NCBI GenBank assembly: GCA_002436115.1
Contig: DIXV01000136.1
Coordinates: 10,793-18,104, forward strand
Source: Streptococcus sp. UBA6071
GTDB lineage: Bacteria > Bacillota > Bacilli > Lactobacillales > Streptococcaceae
Length of the DNA: 7,312 nt
Reading direction: 5' to 3'
Position 1 is the first letter of the stretch. Every line of letters begins with the position of its first letter. This document shows, piece after piece, positions 5,358 through 7,312 of this stretch. The translations under genes and the position numbers were made by a program. Below the pieces are notes generated by a model. The model was given only the letters and a program-made list of their open reading frames with translations. It did no database searches and had not been told where the DNA came from.

Positions 5358-7312
5358 GCAGGACATGAAGTTCAGTACGGCAAGCACCGTACCCGTCGTA
5401 GCTTTTCAAGAATCAAAGAGGTTCTTGATCTCCCAAATTTGATTGAAATCCAAACGGATTCCTATAAGGAATTTTTGGAACGTGAGTTGAAGGAAGTTTT
5501 TGAGGATGTTCTCCCAGTATCAAACTTCACTGAGACCATGGAATTGGAGTTTGTGGGTTATGAGATGCGTGAACCCAAATACACGTTAGAAGAGGCGCGT
5601 GCGCATGATGCGAATTATTCTGCACCGATTTTTGTCACCTTCCGTCTCATTAATAAGGAGACAGGAGAAATAAAGACGCAAGAAGTTTTCTTTGGTGATT
5701 TCCCACTTATGACTGAAATGGGGACATTTATCATCAATGGAGCTGAGCGGATCATTGTCTCTCAGTTGGTGCGTTCGCCAGGTGTTTACTTTAATGACAA
5801 GACCGATAAGAATGGCAAGGTTGGCTATGGGTCAACAGTCATTCCAAATCGTGGTGCTTGGTTAGAGTTGGAGACAGATGCCAAGGATATCGCCTACACG
5901 CGAATTGACCGTACTCGGAAAATCCCTTTTACAACCCTAGTGCGTGCGCTTGGTTTCTCAGGAGATGATGAAATCTATGATATTTTCGGAGATAGCACGA
6001 TTGTCCGTAATACCATTGAAAAAGATTTGCATAAAAATTTGTCAGATTCACGAACCGATGAAGCCCTCAAGGAAATTTATGAACGCCTTCGTCCAGGAGA
6101 ACCAAAAACAGCTGACAGTTCTAGAAGCCTCTTGATGACACGTTTCTTTGACCCACGTCGTTATGACTTGGCTGCCGTTGGCCGTTACAAGGTGAATAAA
6201 AAACTTAATATCAAGAGCCGCCTGCTTAACCAAACCCTTGCAGAACCGTTGATTGACACGGAAACGGGTGAAATCTTGGCAGAAGCGGGAACTGTTATGA
6301 CACGGGAGGTTATTGACCGACTTTCAGAAGAGTTAGACGGGGATCTAAATAAGATTGTCTATAGTCCAAATGATTCAGCAGTTTTGAACGAACCTGTTAT
6401 TTTGCAACGCTTTAAGGTTGTCTCTCCTAAAGATCCAGATAGCGTGGTTCATATCATTGGTAATGGAAATCCAGACGAACGCATACGGACGATTACGCCA
6501 GCAGATATTTTAGCTGAGATGAATTATTTCCTTAATCTAGCTGAGGGTCTGGGCAAGACGGACGACATTGACCACTTGGGGAACCGTCGGATTCGTGCCG
6601 TTGGTGAACTCTTGGGAAATCAAGTTCGTATCGGTCTGACCCGTATGGAACGGAATCTGCGTGAACGGATGTCTGTTCAGGACAATGAAGTCTTGACACC
6701 GCAACAGATTATCAATATCCGCCCCGTGACAGCAGCAGTCAAAGAGTTCTTTGGGTCATCTCAGTTGTCTCAGTTTATGGACCAACACAACCCCTTATCA
6801 GAACTTTCTCACAAACGCCGTTTGTCTGCCTTAGGCCCAGGTGGATTGACACGTGACCGTGCAGGCTATGAAGTCCGAGATGTGCACTACACTCATTACG
6901 GCCGTATGTGTCCAATTGAAACGCCAGAAGGTCCAAACATTGGATTGATCAACAACTTGTCCTCTTATGGGCATCTTAATAAATATGGCTTTATCCAAAC
7001 CCCTTACCGTCGTGTTGACCGTGATAAGGGTATCGTAACAGATGAGATTGTTTGGTTGACCGCAGACGAAGAAGATGAATACATCGTAGCTCAGGCTAAT
7101 TCGCCACTCAAGGAAGACCGTAGCTTTGAAAATGCTATTGTGATGGGACGTCATCAAGGGAACAACCAAGAATTTCCATCAGAACAAGTTGACTTCATGG
7201 ATGTTTCACCTAAGCAGGTAGTTGCCGTCGCAACAGCTTGTATTCCTTTCCTAGAAAACGACGACTCCAACCGTGCACTTATGGGAGCCAACATGCAACG
7301 TCAAGCGGTGCC
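5355..7312 (+). CDS. rpoB: DNA-directed RNA polymerase beta subunit, N-terminal part (3' end outside window)
   Basis: This is the beta subunit of the core polymerase, forming the catalytic cleft with beta'. The window shows 652 complete codons of a protein of about 1190 residues in streptococci. Reading from TTG gives [20 protein letters not shown]. Landmarks in order are [19 protein letters not shown] (114-132), RSPGVYF (140-146), the rifampicin-binding cluster from [11 protein letters not shown] (467-477) to [13 protein letters not shown] (485-497), [16 protein letters not shown] (516-531) and [17 protein letters not shown] near the window end. Rifampicin-contact positions D476, H486 and S491 (Escherichia coli D516, H526, S531) carry the usual susceptible residues. 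A histidine stands where E. coli has N518, which I recall as normal in streptococci. The gene has its own promoter and a long structured leader. rpoC is expected just downstream. Confidence 0.98.
   Translation, partial: MAGHEVQYGKHRTRRSFSRIKEVLDLPNLIEIQTDSYKEFLERELKEVFEDVLPVSNFTETMELEFVGYEMREPKYTLEEARAHDANYSAPIFVTFRLINKETGEIKTQEVFFGDFPLMTEMGTFIINGAERIIVSQLVRSPGVYFNDKTDKNGKVGYGSTVIPNRGAWLELETDAKDIAYTRIDRTRKIPFTTLVRALGFSGDDEIYDIFGDSTIVRNTIEKDLHKNLSDSRTDEALKEIYERLRPGEPKTADSSRSLLMTRFFDPRRYDLAAVGRYKVNKKLNIKSRLLNQTLAEPLIDTETGEILAEAGTVMTREVIDRLSEELDGDLNKIVYSPNDSAVLNEPVILQRFKVVSPKDPDSVVHIIGNGNPDERIRTITPADILAEMNYFLNLAEGLGKTDDIDHLGNRRIRAVGELLGNQVRIGLTRMERNLRERMSVQDNEVLTPQQIINIRPVTAAVKEFFGSSQLSQFMDQHNPLSELSHKRRLSALGPGGLTRDRAGYEVRDVHYTHYGRMCPIETPEGPNIGLINNLSSYGHLNKYGFIQTPYRRVDRDKGIVTDEIVWLTADEEDEYIVAQANSPLKEDRSFENAIVMGRHQGNNQEFPSEQVDFMDVSPKQVVAVATACIPFLENDDSNRALMGANMQRQAV

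Overview
The window looks like a chromosomal housekeeping segment from a Streptococcus, a low-to-moderate GC Firmicute. The evidence is the gene order tyrS (reverse), pbp1b, rpoB, the AAGGAG-type ribosome binding sites, TATAAT-type promoters with TGN extensions, and a rifampicin-region sequence typical of streptococcal RpoB. A species close to S. suis is my guess from protein resemblance. I could not test it.

Layout: 1-653 is the 3' end of a clpC-type AAA+ chaperone gene (forward, cut by the window start). 654-1158 is a 505-base gap between convergent genes. It holds an inverted repeat, an intrinsic terminator for clpC (795-824), a stretch with a possibly decayed small reading frame, and a second hairpin (1038-1069) placed to end tyrS transcripts and perhaps forward ones too. 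1159-2415 is tyrS on the reverse strand. 2416-2531 is a compact divergent promoter region. 2532-4973 is pbp1b, a bifunctional class A penicillin-binding protein. 4974-5354 holds the weak pbp1b terminator, a strong rpoB promoter and a structured rpoB leader of about 215 nt. 5355-7312 is the first 652 codons of rpoB, starting at TTG and cut by the window end.

The genes serve separate core functions: protein quality control (ClpC), tRNA charging (TyrRS), peptidoglycan synthesis (PBP1b) and transcription (RpoB). Each appears to be its own transcription unit, with a promoter and/or terminator visible at nearly every boundary. I see no mobile element, CRISPR array, tRNA or rRNA gene, and no convincing new multi-gene system. 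The parts most worth a second look are the rpoB leader, which carries a long hairpin with a U-tract about 50 nt after the predicted start of transcription, and the unexplained clpC-tyrS gap, which includes a very basic 27-codon reading frame.
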